DNA of 64,000 bases from Gammaproteobacteria bacterium. GTDB taxonomy: Bacteria > Pseudomonadota > Gammaproteobacteria > Natronospirales > REEB76. The DNA lies in contig DATEHU010000011.1 in the NCBI GenBank assembly GCA_035279405.1, positions 62,001 through 126,000 of the forward strand, written 5' to 3'. Below, one piece after another: positions 37,078 through 44,147 of the stretch. How positions within the stretch are numbered: the first letter of the stretch is position 1; each line of letters starts with the position of its first letter. The notes under the pieces were generated by a model. That model saw nothing but the letters and a program-made list of their open reading frames with translations, did no database searches and had not been told where the DNA came from. Made by a program: the position numbers and the translations under genes.

Positions 37078-38699
37078 GCACGTTTACCACCCTTCTGGAT
37101 TCCGCGCTGCTTTCAACCCTGGGTTGGACCTTGGTGCATTTTCTCTGGCAAGGGGCCGCTGTCGGTCTGCTTTATGCTCTGCTGCGTCATTGGCTGCGCA
37201 ACAAGTCGCCCGTCGCCCGCTACAACCTGGCGATGCTCACGCTGCTGACGCTGGCGCTGCTGCCGATTTTCACCTTTATCCATCTCTATCAGCCCGCCAC
37301 GAGCGCCACTGCCACTGCTGCATGGACCAGCCTCACGATGGTGACTGCAGCGAATACGGACTCAAGTGCGGCTGCATTTCTGCCGTGGCTCAATAACCTG
37401 CACGTGTGGCTGAATCCCTGGTTGTCGTGGGCGGTGCTGCTGTGGTTCTTGGGCGTGGTGATCATGACCTTTCGAGTCGGGCACGGTTGGCAACGCGCGC
37501 ATCATCTGCAGCGCACGGCGAATTTCCCCCCGCTGCCGCAATGGGACAGCATCGTCAAGGACCTGAGCCGGCGGTTGGGTATTCGCAAGGTGGTGCGCCT
37601 GGCGGTATCCGCCCGTATTCTCGTGCCGTCAGTAATAGGCTGGCTCAAGCCCGTGATTCTGCTTCCGCCTTCGGTAATTTCCGGGCTCACACCGTTGCAG
37701 ATCGAGTTGATCCTGGCGCATGAATTGGCGCACGTGCGCCGTCATGACTATGTGTGGAACCTGGTGCAGATTATCGTAGAAACCCTGCTTTTCTACCATC
37801 CGGTAGTGCGCTGGGTTTCGAACCAGGCGCGCATAGAACGCGAGCAATGCTGTGACGACCTGGTCGTGGCCTTGCATGGCGACCCACTCGACTATGCGCG
37901 GGCACTCACAGAATTGGAAGGGCTGCGTCATCCGCGCAGCGCCCTGATGCTTGGCGCGAATGGCGGGCAGGTGCTCGACCGCATTTACCGCCTGCTGGGA
38001 CAGTCGACCGCCAGCATGCCGGCTGCATGGGGTCCGGTTTTGCTTGCGGCATGCATGCTGCTCGCCGGTGGGTTGATATCGTCCAACCAGATAAAAACGC
38101 TGTGGCACAGCGTGGCCGGCGCCAGATATTCGCTTACGGGTCAGCACGTGGAAAACGCGCCGGCCCCCGCAGTCTTGCCGGTCAGCATACAACCCACGCG
38201 CATCCAACAAACAGCGGTAATCCAGACTAACCCACGACAGGTAAGCCTGTCGGCCGGCATGTCTGCACTGCACAACGCACCACTTGCACCATTGCTTGCT
38301 CCGCTTGCGCCCGCGGCGGTACCGCCGGTGGCCGCAGCGACTGCACACCAGGATGCAACGCCCCTACGCCTGGGCGGTGAGCTGATTTCGCGTTACGCGC
38401 CCCAATACCCCGCCTTTGCCCAGGAGCGCGGTGTTGAGGGTACGGCCACAATTGATTTCACGCTCACCGCGGGTGCGGAAATCACGGACGTGCACATAGC
38501 CAAAGTCACGGGATCAGAGCTCTTCGGACAGGCCGCCGTACACGCCATTCAAAGGTGGAAATTCACCCCGGTCACCGTCGGCGGACAGCCTGTCGCTCAA
38601 CATATGAGCGTGGAATTCGTTTTCCGCCTGCACGCGGCAACCAGCGCGAGCGACGGACCCTGCAAAGCCCCGATGGGTTACCACGTCTGCATAAACTAG
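37074..38699 (+). CDS. M56 (BlaR1-like) membrane metallopeptidase fused to a TonB C-terminal domain
   Basis: The 541-residue protein has membrane segments near residues 10-30, 35-60, 105-130 and 300-325. The zinc protease motif HELAHVRRHDY lies near residue 220 in the cytoplasmic loop, preceded by PSVIGWLKPVILLPPSV. The last 100 residues, GELISRYAPQYPAFAQERG to FVFRL, form a TonB/TolA-type C-terminal domain with the P-x-YP-x2-A and W-F-P motifs. The beta-lactam sensor domain of BlaR1 is absent, and an Ala/Pro-rich periplasmic linker carries the TonB domain instead. It presumably cleaves the coupled repressor in response to an envelope signal. Confidence 0.88.
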   Translation: MSTFTTLLDSALLSTLGWTLVHFLWQGAAVGLLYALLRHWLRNKSPVARYNLAMLTLLTLALLPIFTFIHLYQPATSATATAAWTSLTMVTAANTDSSAAAFLPWLNNLHVWLNPWLSWAVLLWFLGVVIMTFRVGHGWQRAHHLQRTANFPPLPQWDSIVKDLSRRLGIRKVVRLAVSARILVPSVIGWLKPVILLPPSVISGLTPLQIELILAHELAHVRRHDYVWNLVQIIVETLLFYHPVVRWVSNQARIEREQCCDDLVVALHGDPLDYARALTELEGLRHPRSALMLGANGGQVLDRIYRLLGQSTASMPAAWGPVLLAACMLLAGGLISSNQIKTLWHSVAGARYSLTGQHVENAPAPAVLPVSIQPTRIQQTAVIQTNPRQVSLSAGMSALHNAPLAPLLAPLAPAAVPPVAAATAHQDATPLRLGGELISRYAPQYPAFAQERGVEGTATIDFTLTAGAEITDVHIAKVTGSELFGQAAVHAIQRWKFTPVTVGGQPVAQHMSVEFVFRLHAATSASDGPCKAPMGYHVCIN

Positions 38700-38738
38700 C
38701 CAGGCCGCGCCCCAACCAATTGACTCCACACCCGGCGG

Positions 38739-39356
38739 TCAGCCCCGGGGTAATTCGTCCGGCCCCGAGACGGTAACGTCCAAGTCGTGCAACAAGCCAT
38801 CCTGCAAGCTGTAAATCCAGCCATGCACCGTAAGCGACTGACCGCGCGCCCACGCTTTCTGCACAATCTCGGCTCGGCAAACGTGAGCGGCTTGTTCCGC
38901 GACATTCAATTCGCACAGCCGCGCCAGCAGTTTCGTCTCGTCTTTGAACGTCTTGAGATCGTCGCGATGCGCCCGGGCAACGTCCTGCACGTGCTTGAGC
39001 CAATTGTCTATCAGTCCCAAATGCGCATCGTGCCAGGCAGCCTGTACGCCGCCGCAGCCGTAATGCCCGCAAACGATGATGTGCTCCACCTTGAGCACGT
39101 CCACGGCATACTGGATCACGGACATGCAATTCAAGTCGGTGTCCAGCACCACGTTGGAAATATTGCGGTGCACGAACACCTCACCCGGCATCAAGCCCAT
39201 GATCTGGTTGGCCGGCACGCGGCTGTCGGAGCAGCCGATCCACAGGTATTTCGGCGCCTGCTGGCGCGCAAGCCGTGGAAAGAAATCCACCTGCTCGCGG
39301 CTGACCTGCTGCGCCCATTTGCGGTTGTTCTCGAAGATTTGCGGCAGCTTTTTCAT
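38739..39356 (-). CDS. can: Beta-class carbonic anhydrase
   Basis: The 205-residue cytoplasmic zinc enzyme interconverts CO2 and bicarbonate. Zinc ligands are the Cys of IGCSDSRVPANQI (near residue 41, with the Asp/Arg dyad) and the His and Cys of HIIVCGHYGCGGV (near residue 97). VHRNISNVV and LTVHGWIYSLQDG are typical. Length and motif spacing resemble E. coli Can. The start overlaps the following GNAT stop by 4 bases. Confidence 0.94.
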   Translation of the reverse strand: MKKLPQIFENNRKWAQQVSREQVDFFPRLARQQAPKYLWIGCSDSRVPANQIMGLMPGEVFVHRNISNVVLDTDLNCMSVIQYAVDVLKVEHIIVCGHYGCGGVQAAWHDAHLGLIDNWLKHVQDVARAHRDDLKTFKDETKLLARLCELNVAEQAAHVCRAEIVQKAWARGQSLTVHGWIYSLQDGLLHDLDVTVSGPDELPRG

Positions 39357-39991
39357 GCGCGGGTACCGGCAGGCATATAGCGAGGATTTAATTTTGCCTG
39401 CAGACGTGCTTTAACGGCAGGCCACTCGTGATCAAGAATACTGAAGTACACCGTATCGCGTACACGACCGGTATCGGTAACCATATGTCGTCTCAAAGTT
39501 CCCTCTTCTTTGGCGCCGAGCCGCAGAATCGCCCGGCGTGAACGTTCATTCAATGCATCAGTTTTAAGCTCAACCCGGAAGCATTCCAACACCTCGAAGG
39601 CGTGGCGCAGCATCAGATATTTGGCCTCGGAATTGACCGCGGTACGCTGCCAAGGCTTGGCAATCCAGGTTGCTCCGATCTCTACACGGCGATTGGCCAA
39701 GTCAATGTTCAAGTAGCGGGTAGAACCGATTACCTGTCCCGTTACCAGGAAAACTGTGGCAAACGGCAAGGACACACCGCGCTTTTGCTCGTCCAGCGCC
39801 TTTTGTACATAAGTCTCCATGTCCTGACGGCTGCGCTTTTGTATTGAGTCCCAGCGCCACAGATCCGAATCCAACCCCACGGCACACAGGCCATCGAGAT
39901 GTCCCAATGTCAGAGGCTCAAGCCGCACATGCGCTCCTTCCAGAATCAAAGCCTGTGTGAGCTGTGCGCTCAAACGGAGGCCCCCGAACAA
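39353..39991 (-). CDS. GNAT acetyltransferase, RimJ/RimL-like
   Basis: The protein has about 212 residues. ILEGAHVRLEPLTLGHLDGL opens the fold, RRVEIGATWIAKPWQRTAVN is the core strand, and a long helix, FEVLECFRVELKTDALNERS, follows. ILRLGAKEEGTLRRHMV near residue 160 is the RimJ/RimL-type pattern. The target is unknown. The annotated TTG start at 39991 overlaps the DUF1272 gene by 22 bases, and a TTG at 39949 would remove the overlap and still keep the whole domain. Confidence 0.82.
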   Translation of the reverse strand: MFGGLRLSAQLTQALILEGAHVRLEPLTLGHLDGLCAVGLDSDLWRWDSIQKRSRQDMETYVQKALDEQKRGVSLPFATVFLVTGQVIGSTRYLNIDLANRRVEIGATWIAKPWQRTAVNSEAKYLMLRHAFEVLECFRVELKTDALNERSRRAILRLGAKEEGTLRRHMVTDTGRVRDTVYFSILDHEWPAVKARLQAKLNPRYMPAGTRA

Positions 39992-40218
39992 TCTGGATGG
40001 TGTACGCGCTTCGTGGAAGCTGGATATTTTGCCAGCAGATCAGCGGGTCGAATCGGCCTGGGTGCAAAGTTGCCGCCACAATTTGGGCATACAAAATGCA
40101 AGCGGCTCGCCACGCAGTCACGGCAAAATGTGCATTCGAAGGTGCAAATCATGGCCTCGACTGAATCCGGTGGCAGATCCTTGTCACAACACTCGCAATT
40201 GGGTCGCAATTCCAGCAT
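39970..40218 (-). CDS. DUF1272 zinc-ribbon protein
   Basis: The 82-residue protein starts MLELRPNCECCDKDLPPDS and has three more cysteine pairs (CTFECTFCRDC and FVCPNCGGNF), a complete DUF1272 treble-clef-like zinc site. The family is small, cytoplasmic and uncharacterised, often next to acetyltransferase genes as here. It ends inside the 5' end of the GNAT gene. Confidence 0.9.
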   Translation of the reverse strand: MLELRPNCECCDKDLPPDSVEAMICTFECTFCRDCVASRLHFVCPNCGGNFAPRPIRPADLLAKYPASTKRVHHPDCSGASV

Positions 40219-40247
40219 GAGTGGCCCAGGCAGATCGTAATTCGCAA

Positions 40248-42170
40248 CTAGCGTTTCTTGGGAATGTACAGGTCGGTTAGCGTGCCTTCGAAGGCCTCGG
40301 CCGCAAACATCACAGTCTCGGAAAGCGTCGGGTGCGGATGGATGGTCAGGCCGATGTCTTCCGCATCGCAGCCCATCTCGATGGCGAGCGTGAGTTCCGC
40401 AATCAGGTCGCCGGCGTTTGAGCCGACGATGCCGGCGCCGAGAATGCGATGCGTCTGGGGATCAAACAGCAGCTTGGTCAAGCCGTCGTCACGGCCAAGC
40501 GAAAGATTGCGGCCGCTCGCCGCCCACGGGAAGCTGCCTTTGCCAATTTCAATGCCCTGCTCTTTCGCCTGCTTCTCGGTGAGGCCGACCCAGGCCACTT
40601 CCGGATCGGTGTAGGCAACCGAAGGAATGGCGCGCGCGTCGTTGGCGACTTTCATGCCGGCCGCCACTTCCGCTGCAACCTTGCCTTCGTGGCTGGCCTT
40701 GTGAGCGAGCATGGGATTGCCGGCGATATCGCCGATGGCAAAGATGTGCGGCACGTTGGTGCGTTGCTGGCGGTCCGCGGGAATGAAGCCGCGCGCGTCC
40801 ACCGCGACTCCGGCCTTGCCTGCGTCAATCAGCTTGCCGTTCGGCCTGCGGCCCACGGCCACCAGTACGCGGCCATAGGTCTGCGGCGCAGGCGCATCTT
40901 TGCCGTCAAAGCTCGCCTTGATACCCGTCTTGGTGGCCTCCAGCTTCGCCACTTTCACACCCAGGAGAATCTTCTCGTAGCGATTCTCGATGCGCTTCTG
41001 CAGTACGCGCACCAGATCGCGGTCGGCTTCCGGAATGAGCATGTCGGTCAATTCCACCACGGTGACCTTCACGCCCAGCGCGTCATACACGCAGGCCATT
41101 TCCAGTCCGATGATGCCGCCACCGATTACCAGCATGCGTTCCGGCAATTCCTCCAGTTCCAGCGCCGAGGTCGAATCGAGAATGCGCGGATCGTCCGGGA
41201 AGTCGGGAATTTTTGCGGCCTGGGAACCGGCCGCGATGATGCACTGCTCGAAGCGCAACACTTGTCCGCCTTTTTCGCCCGTTACACTCAGATAATGCGG
41301 TGAGAGGAATTTGCCCGCGCCCTGTACCACCTGCACCTTGCGCTGTTTCGCCAGGGTCGCCAAACCGCCGGTGAGCTTGCCCACCACGCTGTTTTTCCAG
41401 GTACGCAGTTTGTCGGTATCAATCTTCGGTTTGTCGAAACTGATGCCGCGCTCCGACATCTCCGCCGCGTCTTCGATGACCTTGGCCGCGTGCAACAGAG
41501 CCTTGGACGGAATGCAGCCGACGTTCAGGCACACGCCGCCCAAACTCTGATAACGCTCCACCAGCGCGACTTTCTTGCCGAGATCGGCGGCGCGGAACGC
41601 CGCGGTATAACCGCCGGGGCCCGAACCAAGCACCAGCACTTCACATTCCAGATCCACCTTGCCCGTGTATTCCGAACTTGCGGGAGCGGCCTCCTGGCCG
41701 CGCTTGTCTGCCGATTCGCCATCTTTTCGCTGCCCGAATGCCGCTCCTGCAGAAGCAGCCATACCCGCTGATTTACTCCCCTCACCCTCTTTCGGACTGC
41801 GCATTCCTGCTTCGTCCGCAAGTCCAGGGCGGTCATCCCTGACCGCCCGCTCGGCGGCTCCCGCCTCGCCCTCTCCCCCTGGCGGGGGCGAGGGAGATTT
41901 AAGAGAAGCCGTCGGCTTTTCCGTAGCCCCGGCCACCTCCAAGCTGAGAATCGGCGAGCCTTCGGATACCTTGTCGCCCTGCTTGACCTTCATTGCCTTC
42001 ACGGTGCCCGCTTGGGGTGCCGGCACATCCATCGTGGCCTTGTCGGTTTCGAGCGTGATCAGCCCCTGTTCTTTCTCGATTTTGTCGCCCGGCTTCACCA
42101 GCACTTCTATGACATCCACATCCTTGAAGTTGCCGATGTCGGGGACTTTGATCTCTACGATATTTTCCAT
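40248..42170 (-). CDS. lpdA: Dihydrolipoyl dehydrogenase with N-terminal lipoyl domain (E3 of pyruvate dehydrogenase)
   Basis: The protein has 640 residues. Residues 1-75 are a lipoyl domain with the modifiable Lys in [13 protein letters not shown] near residue 40. The E3 core starts near residue 172: [18 protein letters not shown] (FAD), [15 protein letters not shown] (redox disulfide), [13 protein letters not shown] (NAD) and [10 protein letters not shown] (catalytic His/Glu). It reoxidises dihydrolipoamide with NAD. The linker, residues about 90-164, is unusual because it is read from two dispersed repeat elements (41678-41752 and 41771-41902). I chose [13 protein letters not shown] at 42170 as start, since an upstream in-frame ATG at 42215 lies in a REP-like element. 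Confidence 0.94.
   Translation of the reverse strand: MENIVEIKVPDIGNFKDVDVIEVLVKPGDKIEKEQGLITLETDKATMDVPAPQAGTVKAMKVKQGDKVSEGSPILSLEVAGATEKPTASLKSPSPPPGGEGEAGAAERAVRDDRPGLADEAGMRSPKEGEGSKSAGMAASAGAAFGQRKDGESADKRGQEAAPASSEYTGKVDLECEVLVLGSGPGGYTAAFRAADLGKKVALVERYQSLGGVCLNVGCIPSKALLHAAKVIEDAAEMSERGISFDKPKIDTDKLRTWKNSVVGKLTGGLATLAKQRKVQVVQGAGKFLSPHYLSVTGEKGGQVLRFEQCIIAAGSQAAKIPDFPDDPRILDSTSALELEELPERMLVIGGGIIGLEMACVYDALGVKVTVVELTDMLIPEADRDLVRVLQKRIENRYEKILLGVKVAKLEATKTGIKASFDGKDAPAPQTYGRVLVAVGRRPNGKLIDAGKAGVAVDARGFIPADRQQRTNVPHIFAIGDIAGNPMLAHKASHEGKVAAEVAAGMKVANDARAIPSVAYTDPEVAWVGLTEKQAKEQGIEIGKGSFPWAASGRNLSLGRDDGLTKLLFDPQTHRILGAGIVGSNAGDLIAELTLAIEMGCDAEDIGLTIHPHPTLSETVMFAAEAFEGTLTDLYIPKKR
41678..41752. 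repeat. REP-like palindrome inside the lpdA linker
   Basis: It starts TTGCGGGAGCGGCCTCCTGG and ends CCGCTCCTGCAG, the same frame as the intergenic elements at 42185-42247 and 44084-44146. About 75 bases are read in frame as linker residues around 140-164. Boundaries are approximate. Confidence 0.65.
41771..41902. repeat. Dispersed CCCTC/GAGGG repeat inside the lpdA linker
   Basis: The stretch ATTTACTCCCCTCACCCTCT to GGGGGCGAGGGAGATTT contains CATTCCTGCTTCGTCCGCAA and AAGTCCAGGGCGGTCAT, which match the element at 16617-16752 almost base for base. It is read in frame as about 44 linker residues (near 90-133). Boundaries are approximate. Confidence 0.75.
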
Positions 42171-42184
42171 GATGTCACTCGATA

Positions 42185-42247
42185 TTGTGGGAGCGGCTTC
42201 AGCCGCGATTGGCATCTGGCATCGCGACTGAAGTCGCTCCTACAAAA
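42185..42247. repeat. REP-like paired palindrome upstream of lpdA
   Basis: GTGGGAGCGGCTTCAGCCGC and CGCGACTGAAGTCGCTCCTA face each other across an 11-base spacer, forming a long hairpin. It is the best-preserved copy of this element in the window. Confidence 0.85.
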
Positions 42248-42251
42248 ACAT

Positions 42252-42632
42252 TTAATCCCAGCGGTTCGCGCCCTCGGAAAACCCCGGACGCTGCGCGCGC
42301 ACCACACAGAACACTTGTCCGGTAGGTGCCTGCATGACCACCCAGGTCTTGACATGCCGCACCACCTTGGCGCCCAGTTTTTCCAGACGCGCCACTTCGG
42401 CGGAAATGTCGTCACTTTCAATATCCAGATGCACGCGGCTTTCGTGTTCCACGCGTTGCACTTCGGCGAGCACCTCCCCGACTGGCGTCGCCAGCATGCG
42501 GTAATTGTCGCGGCTGCTGGGATGCTGCATGTCTACCGGGCGGCCAAGCGCAGCGCCCCAGAAGCGCGCGGCTGCGTCCACGTCATCGGTCTTACAATCT
42601 ATGAGTACGGCACACAGGCGGCTGTGATGCAT
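42252..42632 (-). CDS. VOC (glyoxalase-fold) family protein
   Basis: The 126-residue protein has CAVLIDCKTDDVDAAARFWG at the start, VHLDIESDDISAEVARLEKL in the middle and WVVMQAPTGQVFCVVRAQRP at the end. This is the pattern of the glyoxalase-like VOC group with F/W in the first repeat. The function is unknown. It is inserted between lpdA and aceF, flanked on one side by a REP-like element. The ATG at 42632 fits the domain start. Confidence 0.8.
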   Translation of the reverse strand: MHHSRLCAVLIDCKTDDVDAAARFWGAALGRPVDMQHPSSRDNYRMLATPVGEVLAEVQRVEHESRVHLDIESDDISAEVARLEKLGAKVVRHVKTWVVMQAPTGQVFCVVRAQRPGFSEGANRWD

Positions 42633-42725
42633 GGATTCCTCCGCTATGCAGGCCCGGTTGGCGCATTGGGTCCCCACAGGACCGCCGGCTACACGCTAGC
42701 AGCACCCAACCCGGCCGCATGATCT

Positions 42726-44069
42726 TCAAAGTACCAGATTGCGTGCTTCCGACAGCACCTGGCACAGGAAAGTGGTGAAGCGCGCGGCCATGGCGCCGTC
42801 AATCACGCGGTGATCATAGGACAGCGACAGCGGCAGCATCAGCCGCGGCTGGAATTCCTTGCCGTTCCACACCGGTTTCATCTGTGAGCGCGACACGCCG
42901 AGTATCGCCACTTCCGGCGCATTCACGATGGGTGTAAACAAGGTGCCGCCGATGCCGCCCAGGCTCGAAATGCTGAAGGTGCCGCCCTGCATCTCGTCAA
43001 TCTTGAGTTTGCCGTCGCGCGCCTTCTGCGCCAGCTCGCCGAGTTCCTTCGCGATCTCGAATACGTTCTTCCGGTCGGCATTGCGGATCACCGGCACCAT
43101 CAGCCCGTTCGGCGTGTCCGCGGCAAACCCGATGTGAAAGTACTTTTTGTACACCAGATTCTCGCCGGCAGGATCGAGTGAACTGTTGGCTTCCGGAAAC
43201 TGCCTGAGCGTAGCCACGCAGGCCTTGACCAGAAACGCCAGCATCGTGAGTTTGGTGCCGATTTTTTCCGCGTCGGATTTGAGCGCCTTGCGCACGTTAT
43301 CGAGCTCGGTGATATCGGCTTCGTCATGCTGGGTGACATGCGGCACGTTGACCCACGCGGCTTGCAGGCGCGGTCCGGAAATCTTCTTGATGCGCGGCAG
43401 CGGCTTGATTTCGATTGCACCGAACTTCGCGAAATCCACCACCGGCACTCTCGGCAGTCCGCCGCCGGCCGCGCCGCCCTGCATGACGCCCTTTACGAAC
43501 GCCTTTACGTCATCGTGGGTGATGCGCCCCTTGCGCCCGCTGCCCGTGACGCGCGGCAGGTCCACGCCCAGTTCACGCGCCAGCTTGCGCACCGACGGTC
43601 CCGCGTGCGCCTTGCCAAAACCGGACTCATTGATGGGAGCCGCGGGCACAACGGGAGGCGATGCAGGCACCGCAGCCGCCGGGGTTGGCGCAACTTGCCG
43701 GTTACCGCCTTTGTCCGCCCCGGCCGCCGGTGGCGAGGGTACTGGAGCCGCCTTGGGCGCCGCCGCCTGAACGGGCCTGGATTCTTTGGATCTGTTTTGG
43801 CTTTGCCCGGTTGCGCCCGCCCCTGCGCCGGCGAGTTCCAGAGTCAGAATCAACGAACCCTCGGAAACCTTGTCACCCTGCGTGACCTTCATTTCCCTGA
43901 CAGTCCCTGCCTCTGGCGCCGGCACATCCATCGTAGCCTTGTCGGTTTCCAGCGTGATCAACCCCTGCTCTTTCTCGATCCGGTCACCGGCCTTGACCAT
44001 GACTTCAATGACGTCCACGTCCTTGAAGTTGCCGATATCGGGGACTTTGACTTCTATCGTATTGCTCAT
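42726..44069 (-). CDS. aceF: Dihydrolipoyllysine acetyltransferase (E2 of pyruvate dehydrogenase)
   Basis: The protein has 447 residues. It has a single N-terminal lipoyl domain ([16 protein letters not shown] near residue 40), an Ala/Pro-rich linker, a peripheral subunit-binding domain (HAGPSVRKLARELGVDLPRV near 155) and the acetyltransferase core. The core ends LSLSYDHRVIDGAMAARF, with the catalytic His and Asp. E2 transfers the acetyl group to CoA. The lipoyl domain is nearly identical to that of LpdA, so one was copied from the other. The ATG at 44069 is preferred over a GTG two codons upstream. Confidence 0.96.
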   Translation of the reverse strand: MSNTIEVKVPDIGNFKDVDVIEVMVKAGDRIEKEQGLITLETDKATMDVPAPEAGTVREMKVTQGDKVSEGSLILTLELAGAGAGATGQSQNRSKESRPVQAAAPKAAPVPSPPAAGADKGGNRQVAPTPAAAVPASPPVVPAAPINESGFGKAHAGPSVRKLARELGVDLPRVTGSGRKGRITHDDVKAFVKGVMQGGAAGGGLPRVPVVDFAKFGAIEIKPLPRIKKISGPRLQAAWVNVPHVTQHDEADITELDNVRKALKSDAEKIGTKLTMLAFLVKACVATLRQFPEANSSLDPAGENLVYKKYFHIGFAADTPNGLMVPVIRNADRKNVFEIAKELGELAQKARDGKLKIDEMQGGTFSISSLGGIGGTLFTPIVNAPEVAILGVSRSQMKPVWNGKEFQPRLMLPLSLSYDHRVIDGAMAARFTTFLCQVLSEARNLVL

Positions 44070-44083
44070 GCTCACATTTCTTG

Positions 44084-44146
44084 TTGTGGGAGCGGCGTCA
44101 CGCGCCGCGATTCGAATGTCGCGACGGAGACCGTCGCTCCTACAAT
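44084..44146. repeat. REP-like paired palindrome between aceE and aceF
   Basis: GTGGGAGCGGCGTCACGCGC and GCGACGGAGACCGTCGCTCC form two facing palindromes. It is the same element type as 42185-42247, with changed stems that keep complementarity. Confidence 0.8.
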
Positions 44147-44147
44147 T

